DNA of 6,395 nucleotides from Bacillota bacterium (GCA_017439615.1 JAFSIU010000011.1:1-6395); one strand, 5' to 3'. Numbered from the stretch's first letter, positions 1 through 5,906 are shown. A program made the numbers and translations. The notes: generated from the sequence alone by a model not told the origin.

Positions 1-535
1 AAACCGTTCTCAGTTTGCCTGCACCTAAGCCAAAGCTGCCTTCTCGGAAGGCATCGGGTACGGACTGCAGGGCTGTTTCCGTGGTACGCATGATAAGAGG
101 CAGAACCATAATAGCCAATGTCAGCGCGCCGCCGAGGATAGAATAGCCCCAGCCAAGATAAATATTGAACATCAAAAAGCCAAACAGGCCATAGACAATG
201 GAAGGTATGCCGGAAAGTGTTTCGGTCGCCATACGCATCACCTTGACACCGCGATTGCCTCTCCCCGCATATTCCACAAGATAAATCGCTGAGAAAATTC
301 CTGTTGGTACTGCTATTGCCAAAGCAAGAGCTGTCATCAAGAGGGTATTGATAAGTGCGGGGAAAAGCGAGGCATTGCTGCTGGTATATTCAAATGCAAA
401 CATATCGAGCGTAAGATGCGGAATACCCTTCATCAAGATATAGACGATTATAAGCAGAGGTATTGCCAAGCTGAAACAAGCTGCTGCCCGCACCGCCCAA
501 CGCAAAAGCATTGAAGTCGTTTTTGCTCTGTTCAT
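1..535 (-). CDS. pstA: Phosphate ABC transporter permease PstA (3' part cut by window edge)
   Basis: One of the two membrane subunits of the PstSCAB phosphate importer; it pairs with PstC to form the channel driven by the PstB ATPase. The first 178 codons are present and the frame is still open at base 1, so the C-terminal third or so is missing. Seen: hydrophobic segments at about residues 12-34, 58-86, 106-128 and 132-149; the family block SGIPSIVYGLFGF at 108-120; and the permease EAA-type loop (contact for the ATPase) at about 151-172, ending EGSFGLGA. The ATG at 533-535 overlaps the pstC stop as ATGA and has a near-perfect ribosome site inside the end of pstC, so translation is probably coupled. 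The order pstS-pstC-pstA suggests pstB follows outside the window. PstA rather than a second PstC is inferred from gene order and from the short first periplasmic loop. Confidence 0.95.
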   Translation of the reverse strand, partial: MNRAKTTSMLLRWAVRAAACFSLAIPLLIIVYILMKGIPHLTLDMFAFEYTSSNASLFPALINTLLMTALALAIAVPTGIFSAIYLVEYAGRGNRGVKVMRMATETLSGIPSIVYGLFGFLMFNIYLGWGYSILGGALTLAIMVLPLIMRTTETALQSVPDAFREGSFGLGAGKLRTV

Positions 536-1443
536 TTTCCCGACCTCCTTTGTAATGCAGAGAAGCAGAGATTGATAATCAGGATAAAAACAAACAGTAC
601 CACACCTGTTGCTATCAATGCTCCTCTGTGCAGATCTGCGGCATAGCCCATTTCTATAACTATGTTTGCAGTCATTGTGCGGAGGCCTTTGAGCAAGCCC
701 TGCGGCATTATCGGCTGATTGCCGGCGACCATTACAAGTGCCATGGTCTCCCCTATCGCTCTGCCGATACCGAGTATGACCGCGGCACTGACACCGGATC
801 TGGCAGCGGGAAGCACTGTGGCAAAAACAGTTCTTTCATGAGTTGCACCAAGAGCAAGTGAGCCTTCATATATCTGCTTCGGCACAGCACGCAGAGCTGC
901 CTCAGAAACACTGACAACGGTAGGCAATATCATTATGCCCAAAACTATGCAGGCTGCAAGCATTGAAGTGCCGCTGCCGCCAAACATATTTCTTATCAGC
1001 GGCACAATGACCATCAATCCGAAAAAACCATAAACGACAGAAGGTATGCCAGCCAGAAGGCTCAGCAGCGGAGAAGCAAGGCGATAAAGCTTTGCACCGC
1101 AGAAATGAGACATAAACACCGCAGTAAGTATTCCCAAGGGCACACCCAAAAGCACAGCACCCGCCGTTACATAAAGTGAGCCGACTATCATAGGCAATAT
1201 ACCGAATTCGCCGCTTTCGGGATTCCAGACGGTTCCTGTCAGGAATTTCAGGAAACCGATCTCGCTCATGGCGGGAATGCCGTTTGCAAAAAGGAAGCCG
1301 CAAATCAGCAGAACTGCCAAAATTGATATGCAGGCTGCCAGAAAGAAAACTCCGTTCATTATCCTTTCACTGCAGAGACTTTTTGCTTTTGCCGCATGAA
1401 GAGTTTTTTCATTATGCGTTTTTTCTACTGAAGCTCGGACCAT
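532..1443 (-). CDS. pstC: Phosphate ABC transporter permease PstC
   Basis: Membrane subunit of the PstSCAB high-affinity phosphate importer, 303 residues, a normal length for PstC. Seen: a charged cytoplasmic N-terminus of about 30 residues, then hydrophobic segments near 33-53, 88-110, 125-150, 161-178, 216-240 and 275-296, consistent with six helices. The long extracellular loop between helices 1 and 2 carries FLTGTVWNPESGEFG (67-81), typical of PstC. The block AGIPSVVYGFFGL is at 131-143. The EAA-type coupling loop is at 181-200 (EAALRAVPKQIYEGSLALGA), and GRAIGETMA at 227-235 is a strong PstC signature. The start used (ATG at 1441-1443) lies inside pstS, 19 bases before its stop codon ends. 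The alternative Met29 (1357-1359) has a ribosome site only two bases away, which is too close, so the longer form is preferred. The end overlaps pstA by ATGA. Confidence 0.97.
   Translation of the reverse strand: MVRASVEKTHNEKTLHAAKAKSLCSERIMNGVFFLAACISILAVLLICGFLFANGIPAMSEIGFLKFLTGTVWNPESGEFGILPMIVGSLYVTAGAVLLGVPLGILTAVFMSHFCGAKLYRLASPLLSLLAGIPSVVYGFFGLMVIVPLIRNMFGGSGTSMLAACIVLGIMILPTVVSVSEAALRAVPKQIYEGSLALGATHERTVFATVLPAARSGVSAAVILGIGRAIGETMALVMVAGNQPIMPQGLLKGLRTMTANIVIEMGYAADLHRGALIATGVVLFVFILIINLCFSALQRRSGK
543..551 (-). promoter_or_regulatory. Ribosome binding site of pstA inside pstC
   Basis: On the minus strand this reads AAAGGAGGT, seven bases before the pstA ATG. It lies within the last codons of pstC (Gln-Arg-Arg-Ser), so these residues are partly shaped by the need for a strong ribosome site. 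It fixes the pstA start at the ATGA overlap. Confidence 0.85.
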
Positions 1444-2312
1444 TTAGTTATTTCTCCTGTAAAAATTGTTTTGACCTGTGATTTGCTAAGATTTGTCAAA
1501 GGATTTTCCGGATTGACTATCACTGCAATGCCGTCAATGGCTATTTCGATCGGTGTCAGACCTTTTTCGATTTCACTTTCTTTTAAATCGCGGGATGCCA
1601 TACCTATATCGCATATTCCCTCAATGGCAGCTGTCATACCCGAAGTGGAATCTGTTTGCTGAATCTCAATTTCGGCCTTTTCATTGATTTTGAGATAAGC
1701 CTCCTTAAGCTTTTCCATCACGGGAGTAACTGAGCTCGAGCCTGCAACTACGATTTTTCCTTCAATATTACCGCCTTTGTAATCGCTGAAATCATTAATA
1801 GCTATATATCCCGTTTCCTCTACTACCTGCTGTCCTTCTGCCGAGAGTATGAAATCGATAAAATCCTGAGCGATTTCGCTAACATTTTCATTCACTGCAA
1901 TATTAAAAGGTCTTGCTATTGCATAAGAGCCATCGGCAATGTTTTTTGCAGTTGCGGAAGCTCCATCTATCTGCAAAGCTTTCACACTGTCATTGAGTGC
2001 ACCCAAGGACACATAGCCTATGCCATATTTATTACTTGCGATATTAGTAAGCATAATGCCGGTGGAATCATTGATGTTTGCGGTCATTACGGTTTTATCG
2101 ATCTTTTTGCCATCAGCGTTCTTTTCCATCACATCAAAAAGCTCTACAAAAGCACTTCTTGTGCCACTGCCTGCCTCACGCGAGAAAATCACAACATCCC
2201 TTTCAGCATTGAAGCCTTCATCTCCACAACCACTGAAAAGCGTCAATGCCATGAGCGCTCCCATTATGATGCAGAAAAATTTGTTTTTTGAAATCAGTTT
2301 TGTTTTTTTCAT
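1425..2312 (-). CDS. pstS: Phosphate-binding lipoprotein PstS, circularly permuted domain order
   Basis: Extracytoplasmic phosphate receptor that delivers ligand to PstC/PstA; 295 residues. Seen: Lys-rich N-terminus, hydrophobic signal core about 12-27, then FSGC with Cys29 as likely lipid anchor (Phe at -3 is unusual for a lipobox). Residues 39-171 match the second half of ordinary PstS: the phosphate loop SREAGSGTR (44-52; Arg45, Ser49, Gly50 and Thr51 equal E. coli Arg135, Ser139, Gly140 and Thr141), YGIGYVSLG (96-104), and the C-terminal-type stretch ending VVEETGYIAI (163-172). After a 13-residue linker, residues 185-295 match the first half: GKIVVAGSSSVTP (185-197), QQTDSTSGMTAAIEG (218-232), CDIGMASR (234-241, Asp235 equals E. 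coli Asp56) and IFTGEITKWSEL (283-294), where it stops. All ligand loops are present but in permuted order. The start is fixed by AAGGAG seven bases upstream (2320-2325). The family assignment is firm; the permutation is read from motif order. Confidence 0.94.
   Translation of the reverse strand: MKKTKLISKNKFFCIIMGALMALTLFSGCGDEGFNAERDVVIFSREAGSGTRSAFVELFDVMEKNADGKKIDKTVMTANINDSTGIMLTNIASNKYGIGYVSLGALNDSVKALQIDGASATAKNIADGSYAIARPFNIAVNENVSEIAQDFIDFILSAEGQQVVEETGYIAINDFSDYKGGNIEGKIVVAGSSSVTPVMEKLKEAYLKINEKAEIEIQQTDSTSGMTAAIEGICDIGMASRDLKESEIEKGLTPIEIAIDGIAVIVNPENPLTNLSKSQVKTIFTGEITKWSELQ
1454..1458 (-). promoter_or_regulatory. Ribosome binding site of pstC inside the end of pstS
   Basis: AGGAG on the minus strand, ten bases before the pstC ATG, within the codons for Thr-Gly-Glu near the PstS C-terminus. 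The spacing is slightly long, but the site supports the ATG at 1443 over the downstream Met29. Translation of pstC probably depends on ribosomes finishing pstS. Confidence 0.6.
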
Positions 2313-2362
2313 TGTTTTTCTCCTTTTCTTTCTTTTTATTCATCATTTTCTTTTACAATTAC

Positions 2363-2368
2363 ATCATA
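2363..2368 (-). promoter_or_regulatory. Candidate -10 element of the pst operon promoter
   Basis: TATGAT on the minus strand, five of six matches to TATAAT, about 50 bases before the pstS start. At a 17-base spacing the -35 would be TTATGA (2386-2391), a weak match lying within the TTAAC repeat array. Weak -35 plus flanking activator repeats is the expected layout of a PhoP-activated promoter. Inferred; no transcript data. Confidence 0.5.
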
Positions 2369-2378
2369 AAAAAGAAAA

Positions 2379-2417
2379 GTTAAATTCATAATCAATTTTG
2401 TGTTAAAAACAAGTTAA
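2379..2417 (-). promoter_or_regulatory. Putative Pho box array (PhoP-binding direct repeats) for pstSCA
   Basis: On the minus strand TTAAC occurs at 2413-2417, 2402-2406 and 2379-2383, with a variant TTGAT at 2391-2395. Steps are 11, 11 and 12 bases, so all four sit on one face of the helix. Known PhoP sites of Bacillota are TTAACA-like hexamers repeated every 11 bases or so. The array ends ten bases before the proposed -10, a position suited to activation under phosphate starvation. The pattern is seen directly; PhoP as the binder is inferred from its placement before pstS. Confidence 0.7.
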
Positions 2418-2447
2418 AAAAGCCGTTCACATTTTGTGAACGGCTTT
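2414..2447 (-). terminator. Intrinsic terminator of the gatCAB operon
   Basis: The stem AGCCGTTCAC (2421-2430) pairs perfectly with GTGAACGGCT (2436-2445) around a five-base loop, and two further A-T pairs extend it. Read on the minus strand it is followed by a run of six T, so it ends transcription coming from gatB, whose stop codon is 34 bases away. In the plus direction the T-run is interrupted and no gene approaches from that side. It separates gatCAB from pst, so pst needs its own promoter. Confidence 0.92.
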
Positions 2448-2480
2448 AGTTTTTGCTTTAATTTTGCGGATTATGAATTT

Positions 2481-3905
2481 TTAAGCATCGAGAGCTTTTT
2501 CGAGCATTTCTCTGACCATCTGCGGATTGGCCTGACCTCCTGTTGCCTTCATGATTTGTCCGAGCAAAAAGCCCATTGCTTTCTTTTTGCCCGCTTTATA
2601 GTCTGCAACAGGCTCGGGATTTGCCTCCACGACCTTCAGAACAGCTTCCTGCAATGCGGAAGCATCGGATATCTGCGCAAAGCCTCTTGTCTTGATGATC
2701 TCAAGCGGACAGCCTCCGTGCATAAACATTTCTTCCAGCACCAGCTTGCCTGAGCTGTGATTGATAGCACCGCTTTTGACCTGCTCGATGAGCACTGCCA
2801 AGTCTGAAGCTTTGATGGGCAGCTTATCTTCATTGCCTGTCAGAAGACGAGAAATATCTCCCAATATCCAGTTGGCGGTAAGCTTGGCATCTGCACCTGC
2901 CTCAATTACTTCATCAAAGAAAAAGGCGAGCATGGGAGTTTCGACAATACGATTTGTATCATATTCGGAAAGACCGCATTCTGTCATCAGACGATGTTTC
3001 CTTGCCTCAGGCATTTCGGGCAGGCTTTGGCGAATTTCATTCATCCATATATCATCAATGACGGTGGGGACAAGATCGGGCTCGGGGAAATAGCGATAAT
3101 CATGGGCATTTTCCTTGCTGCGCATGGAAAGCGTAATGCCCTTGCCATCATCCCAGGTGCGAGTTTCCTGAATCACTCTGCCGCCCTCATCAAGAATGGC
3201 AGCCTGACGTTTTTCCTCATATTCGATGGCCCTTTCAATGGCGCGGAAGGAATTGAGATTTTTGATTTCCGCGCGAATGCCGAATTCTGTCTGACCTTCG
3301 GGGCGGAGTGAGATATTGACATCACAGCGCAGTGAGCCCTGCTCCATACGAACGTCGGAAACACCTGCATATTCCAACAGTGATTTCAATCTTTCCGCGA
3401 GCTCACGAGCCTCCTGTGCACTGCGGATATCAGGCTCGGTAACAATTTCGATAAGCGGAACGGCAGCTCGGTTATAATCAGGCATGGAAAATCCCGAATC
3501 AAGAATGCTCTCGCCGCTGTGTATCAGCTTGCCCGCATCTTCTTCGAGATGTATACGATTGATGCGTATTTGCTTTCCGCTGATATTGACATAGCCATCA
3601 CGGCAGATAGGCAAGGCAAATTGTGTTACCTGATAGGCCTTGGGCAAATCGGGATAAAAATAATTCTTGCGGTCAAATTTGCTGACACGCTGTATATCAC
3701 AATTAAGTGCGAGCCCCGCCTTGACAGCCAATTCCACCGCATGCTTGTTCAGCACAGGCAGCACTCCGGGGAGTCCCAGACATACAGGGCAGACATGAGT
3801 ATTCGGCTCGCCGCCGAATTCGGTCGGACAGGGACAAAAAAGCTTGGATTTTGTTTTCAATTCGGCATGGAACTCCAAACCGATAACAGTTTCATATCTT
3901 GCCAT
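2481..3905 (-). CDS. gatB: Asp/Glu-tRNA amidotransferase subunit B
   Basis: tRNA-binding and kinase subunit of GatCAB: it phosphorylates the carboxylate of Glu-tRNA(Gln) or Asp-tRNA(Asn), and the ammonia released by GatA then forms the amide. 474 residues, full length for the family. Seen: the start YETVIGLEFHAEL (4-16); a CxC...CxxC metal-site pattern with Cys24, Cys26, Cys39 and Cys42; FDRKNYFYPDLPKAYQ (77-92); HLEEDAGKL (119-127); DYNRAAVPLIEIVTEPD (143-159); RCDVNISLR (193-201); HDYRYFPEPDL (268-278); and a helical YqeY-like tail domain from about 300, ending with GKKKAMGFLLGQIMK (439-453) and its Gly-Gly turn. The ATG shares one base with the gatA stop (TAATG), with GGAGG seven bases upstream (3913-3917). 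It is the last gene of the operon, followed by a strong terminator. No key residue seems missing; the usual Val/Ile in the EVH motif is Phe12. Confidence 0.98.
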   Translation of the reverse strand: MARYETVIGLEFHAELKTKSKLFCPCPTEFGGEPNTHVCPVCLGLPGVLPVLNKHAVELAVKAGLALNCDIQRVSKFDRKNYFYPDLPKAYQVTQFALPICRDGYVNISGKQIRINRIHLEEDAGKLIHSGESILDSGFSMPDYNRAAVPLIEIVTEPDIRSAQEARELAERLKSLLEYAGVSDVRMEQGSLRCDVNISLRPEGQTEFGIRAEIKNLNSFRAIERAIEYEEKRQAAILDEGGRVIQETRTWDDGKGITLSMRSKENAHDYRYFPEPDLVPTVIDDIWMNEIRQSLPEMPEARKHRLMTECGLSEYDTNRIVETPMLAFFFDEVIEAGADAKLTANWILGDISRLLTGNEDKLPIKASDLAVLIEQVKSGAINHSSGKLVLEEMFMHGGCPLEIIKTRGFAQISDASALQEAVLKVVEANPEPVADYKAGKKKAMGFLLGQIMKATGGQANPQMVREMLEKALDA

Positions 3906-5365
3906 TATCTTCCCTCCCTGTTCCTGAATTGAGGAATGAGACGCTCATTCTCCAGCACTCTGCCGCTTCGAAAAAGCTTTTCTTCAGCAAAAGGAGCGCC
4001 GATAAGCTGTGCACCGACAGGCAAGCCTCCAAGCTCACCGCAAGGAACGACCAACGCGGGTAAGCCTGCCATATTGACGGTTACTGTGCAGATATCGGAC
4101 ATATACATTGCCAGAGGGTCATTGCTCTTTTCATCAAGTCTGAAAGCAGTTGTCGGAGCAGTGGGAGTCAGCAAGCAATCAATTCCCGCTGCGAAGCAAT
4201 CGTCGAAGTCCTTCTTAACAAGGGTTCGGACCTGCAAAGTCTTATTATAATAGGCTTCATAATATCCGGAGGAAAGCGCATAGGTACCAAGCATAATGCG
4301 GCGTTTGACCTCCGCACCAAAACCTTGTGAGCGTGTTGCCTTGAACATATCGGCAAGATTATCACGCTCCACACGCAAGCCATATCGTACACCGTCATAG
4401 CGTGCAAGATTTGCCGAGGCCTCTGCTGTTGCCATAATATAATAGGCAGGTAAAGCATATCCGGTATGCGGCAATGAAACTTCCACTATCTCGGCACCCG
4501 CTTCGGCGAGCTTTTGTGCCTGAGCTTTTATCATATCGGAAATGGCTTTTGCAATGCCTTCGCCAAAATATTCTTTTGGCAGGCCGATTTTCATGCCCTT
4601 GACACCGTTATCGAGCAAAACTGAATAATCGGGCACTTCAACAGGGACGGAGGTTGAATCCATTTCATCCTTGCCCGAGATATAAGACAGGATCAAAGCG
4701 CAGTCTTCAATGCTTTTGGCGAAAATACCGACCTGATCCAAGGACGAGGCATAAGGAATAACACCGAAACGGGAAACTCTGCCATAGGTAGGCTTCAAAC
4801 CAACCGTGCCGCAGAAGGAGGCCGGCTGACGCACAGAGCCGCCTGTATCGGTACCAAGGCTGAAAGGAGCCATATCAGCTGCCACAGCAGCAGCAGAACC
4901 GCCTGAAGACCCACCAGGAACACAAGCAAGATCAAAAGGGTTTTTAGTAGTGAAAAAGGCGGAATTCTCCGTGGAGGAGCCCATAGCAAATTCATCCATA
5001 TTCAGCTTGCCGAGCAGGACACAGCCTGCATTTTCCAATTTATTCCAGCAGGTTGCGCTATATGGCGGAACAAAATTTTCGAGCATTTTCGAGGCGGCAG
5101 TCGTTCTGACGCCCTTGGTGCAAATGATGTCCTTGATGCCCACAGGTACACCGTCAAAAGCAGACAATGCATTGCCCTCTATCCTTCTTTTATCAGAAGC
5201 AGCGGCTTGTTTTCTGGCTTTTTCGGCTGTTACCGTGATGTAGGCATTGATATCTTTATCCAGAGCCTCGATTCGCTCCAGATAGGCATTGGTGAGCTCA
5301 AGAGAAGAAAACTGCTTCTCCTGCAGCCCTTTGATAGTTTCGGCTACGGTTAAACGGGTAAGCAT
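3905..5365 (-). CDS. gatA: Asp/Glu-tRNA amidotransferase subunit A (amidase)
   Basis: Amidase-signature subunit of GatCAB; it hydrolyses glutamine (or asparagine) and channels ammonia to GatB. 486 residues, the normal length. Seen: the catalytic Ser-cisSer-Lys triad as Lys78 in VGIKD (75-79), Ser153 in PGGSSGGS (150-157) and Ser177 in GTDTGGSVRQPA (171-182), one residue short of the S. aureus GatA numbering (Lys79, Ser154, Ser178). Other GatA blocks are LGKLNMDEFAMGSSTENSAF (118-137) and the C-terminal part with SSGYYEAYYNKTLQVR and LTPTAPTTAF. The start has AAGGAG six bases upstream (5372-5377), in a 14-base gap after gatC; the end overlaps gatB by one base. It is expected to act in the cytoplasm with GatB and GatC. 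GatA is preferred over a general amidase because of the operon. Confidence 0.98.
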   Translation of the reverse strand: MLTRLTVAETIKGLQEKQFSSLELTNAYLERIEALDKDINAYITVTAEKARKQAAASDKRRIEGNALSAFDGVPVGIKDIICTKGVRTTAASKMLENFVPPYSATCWNKLENAGCVLLGKLNMDEFAMGSSTENSAFFTTKNPFDLACVPGGSSGGSAAAVAADMAPFSLGTDTGGSVRQPASFCGTVGLKPTYGRVSRFGVIPYASSLDQVGIFAKSIEDCALILSYISGKDEMDSTSVPVEVPDYSVLLDNGVKGMKIGLPKEYFGEGIAKAISDMIKAQAQKLAEAGAEIVEVSLPHTGYALPAYYIMATAEASANLARYDGVRYGLRVERDNLADMFKATRSQGFGAEVKRRIMLGTYALSSGYYEAYYNKTLQVRTLVKKDFDDCFAAGIDCLLTPTAPTTAFRLDEKSNDPLAMYMSDICTVTVNMAGLPALVVPCGELGGLPVGAQLIGAPFAEEKLFRSGRVLENERLIPQFRNREGR

Positions 5366-5379
5366 AATTCTCTCCTTTT

Positions 5380-5664
5380 TTATAAGATTTTCGGGACCTT
5401 GAAGCTTGTCTTGGTGCGATTGGGCGCATTGCGCAAAGCTTCCTCTCGCGAAAGTCCCGGCTTGACAACATCTTCGCGAAAGACATTCTGCAATTGGAGC
5501 ACATGGGTGGTAGGCTCAACACCTGAGGTGTCAAGCTCCTGTAATTGTGCCATATAATCGATGATGGAATTGAGAGAGCCTGCATATTGCACAGCCTCTT
5601 CTGAGGTGAGTTCCAGTTCGGATAATTCCGCTATATAAGCAATATCTTTCTCACTGATAGCCAT
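5380..5664 (-). CDS. gatC: Asp/Glu-tRNA amidotransferase subunit C
   Basis: Small scaffold subunit that wraps around the GatA-GatB interface and stabilises the complex; 94 residues, typical length. Seen: an N-terminal two-helix region (ISEKDIAYIAELSELELT, 3-20, a conserved GatC start), then SLNSIIDYMAQLQELDTSGV (30-49), the PTTHVLQLQNVFREDVV stretch (51-67) that matches the family's conserved P-T-x-H-V-x-x-x-N-x-x-R-x-D pattern, and an FKVPKIL C-terminus. The ribosome site AGAAGGTG (5669-5676) precedes the ATG at a short but usable distance. It is the first gene of gatCAB, 14 bases before gatA, and divergent from guaA. Confidence 0.97.
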   Translation of the reverse strand: MAISEKDIAYIAELSELELTSEEAVQYAGSLNSIIDYMAQLQELDTSGVEPTTHVLQLQNVFREDVVKPGLSREEALRNAPNRTKTSFKVPKIL

Positions 5665-5717
5665 AAGGCACCTTCTTTCAAAAATCTCAAATTCTTGTAG
5701 TCAAATAAACTTAGTAT

Positions 5718-5726
5718 TGCTATAAT
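5718..5726 (+). promoter_or_regulatory. Candidate extended -10 (distal promoter of guaA)
   Basis: TGCTATAAT on the plus strand is a perfect extended -10. A TTGTAG at 5695-5700 is 20 bases upstream, too far for a good -35. If used, it would give a guaA leader of about 180 bases. It faces the gatCAB -10 across a few bases, and the two form an imperfect inverted repeat, so only one polymerase could bind at a time. It competes with the closer candidate at 5816-5844. Confidence 0.35.
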
Positions 5727-5735
5727 TAGTTTATT

Positions 5736-5744
5736 ATAATAGCA
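5736..5744 (-). promoter_or_regulatory. Candidate extended -10 promoter of gatCAB
   Basis: TGCTATTAT on the minus strand is an extended -10 (TGn plus a five-of-six match to TATAAT). It would start transcription near 5729, giving a leader of about 65 bases before gatC. The -35 position at the usual spacing is only TTATTT, but A/T tracts lie just upstream (5755-5785) and could act as an UP element. An overlapping perfect TATAAT (5733-5738) is an alternative register. In such AT-rich DNA chance matches are common. Confidence 0.45.
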
Positions 5745-5754
5745 TATTTTGCTT

Positions 5755-5785
5755 AAAAAAATAAGATTTTTTAAATTATTTTTTT
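5755..5785. repeat. Perfect A/T inverted repeat with spaced A-tracts
   Basis: AAAAAAATAA (5755-5764) and TTATTTTTTT (5776-5785) form a 10-base perfect inverted repeat with an 11-base spacer that itself holds six T. The three A/T tracts are centred about 11.5-12.5 bases apart, close to helical repeat, so the DNA is probably bent. It lies at and above the -35 position of the gatCAB promoter, as an UP element would. Too A/T-only to be a convincing terminator. Confidence 0.5.
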
Positions 5786-5815
5786 CAATTAAAGAACAAA
5801 TTTTACTAAATCTAC

Positions 5816-5844
5816 TTGAAAATCGTAAAATTTTCGTGTAGACT
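5816..5844 (+). promoter_or_regulatory. Candidate proximal promoter of guaA
   Basis: TTGAAA (5816-5821) and TAGACT (5839-5844) with a 17-base spacer; four of six matches at the -10, four of six or better at the -35. The start would fall near 5851, giving a leader of about 60 bases. The spacer carries an inverted repeat, GAAAAT/ATTTTC (5818-5835), that could be a repressor site or chance. Confidence 0.45.
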
Positions 5845-5888
5845 ATATCGAATTAAAAGGTTTTTTATTTTAAGGTTTTTATATCGAA
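5844..5888 (+). repeat. Short paired direct repeats in the guaA leader
   Basis: TATATCGAA occurs at 5844-5852 and again at 5880-5888 (36 bases apart), enclosing AAGGTTTTT at 5857-5865 and 5872-5880 (15 bases apart). The repeats are seen directly and lie between the proximal promoter and the ribosome site. The CGAA core with A/T flanks loosely recalls half of a Bacillus PurR box but lacks several of its conserved bases. Function unknown; AT-rich composition makes chance repeats more likely. Confidence 0.5.
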
Positions 5889-5899
5889 ATTTTTTAAGC

Positions 5900-5906
5900 G
5901 GAGGAG
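5900..5906 (+). promoter_or_regulatory. Ribosome binding site fixing the guaA start
   Basis: GGAGGAG with the GGAGG core seven bases before the ATG at 5912. There is no in-frame start further upstream and the DNA before it is AT-rich and stop-rich, so this site shows that the protein really begins just before its ATP-pyrophosphatase domain. Confidence 0.9.

Noticed and set aside
532..1359. PstC starting at Met29
   Set aside because: The ribosome-like AAGGA is only two bases from that ATG, while the upstream ATG at 1443 has AGGAG at ten bases and overlaps the pstS stop, favouring coupling. It stays possible but less likely.
1425..2312. PstS halves swapped because of an assembly error or two broken genes
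   Set aside because: A single uninterrupted frame runs from signal peptide to stop, has a good ribosome site, is coupled to pstC at its end, and the junction linker is smooth. Both breakpoints are complementary as expected from a true permutation.
2215..2346. Small frame starting at an ATG (2341-2346) just before pstS as a leader peptide
   Set aside because: It runs into pstS out of frame, is made of Lys/Asn/Glu from the purine-rich ribosome-site region, and has no ribosome site of its own.
2421..2446. Terminator acting on a plus-strand transcript
   Set aside because: The hairpin is symmetric, but its plus-side T-run is interrupted and no plus-strand gene leads into it; the minus-strand role for gatB is sufficient.
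3519..3932. Plus-strand open frame of 137 codons opposite gatB, and similar open frames opposite the other genes
   Set aside because: They lie antisense to or in other frames of well-conserved genes, lack ribosome sites, and their products show no recognisable motif; they are a by-product of the codon use of the real genes.
5665..5735. T-box leader in front of gatCAB
   Set aside because: The leader is too short, and the conserved T-box sequence (around TGGNACCGCG) and terminator/antiterminator pair are absent.
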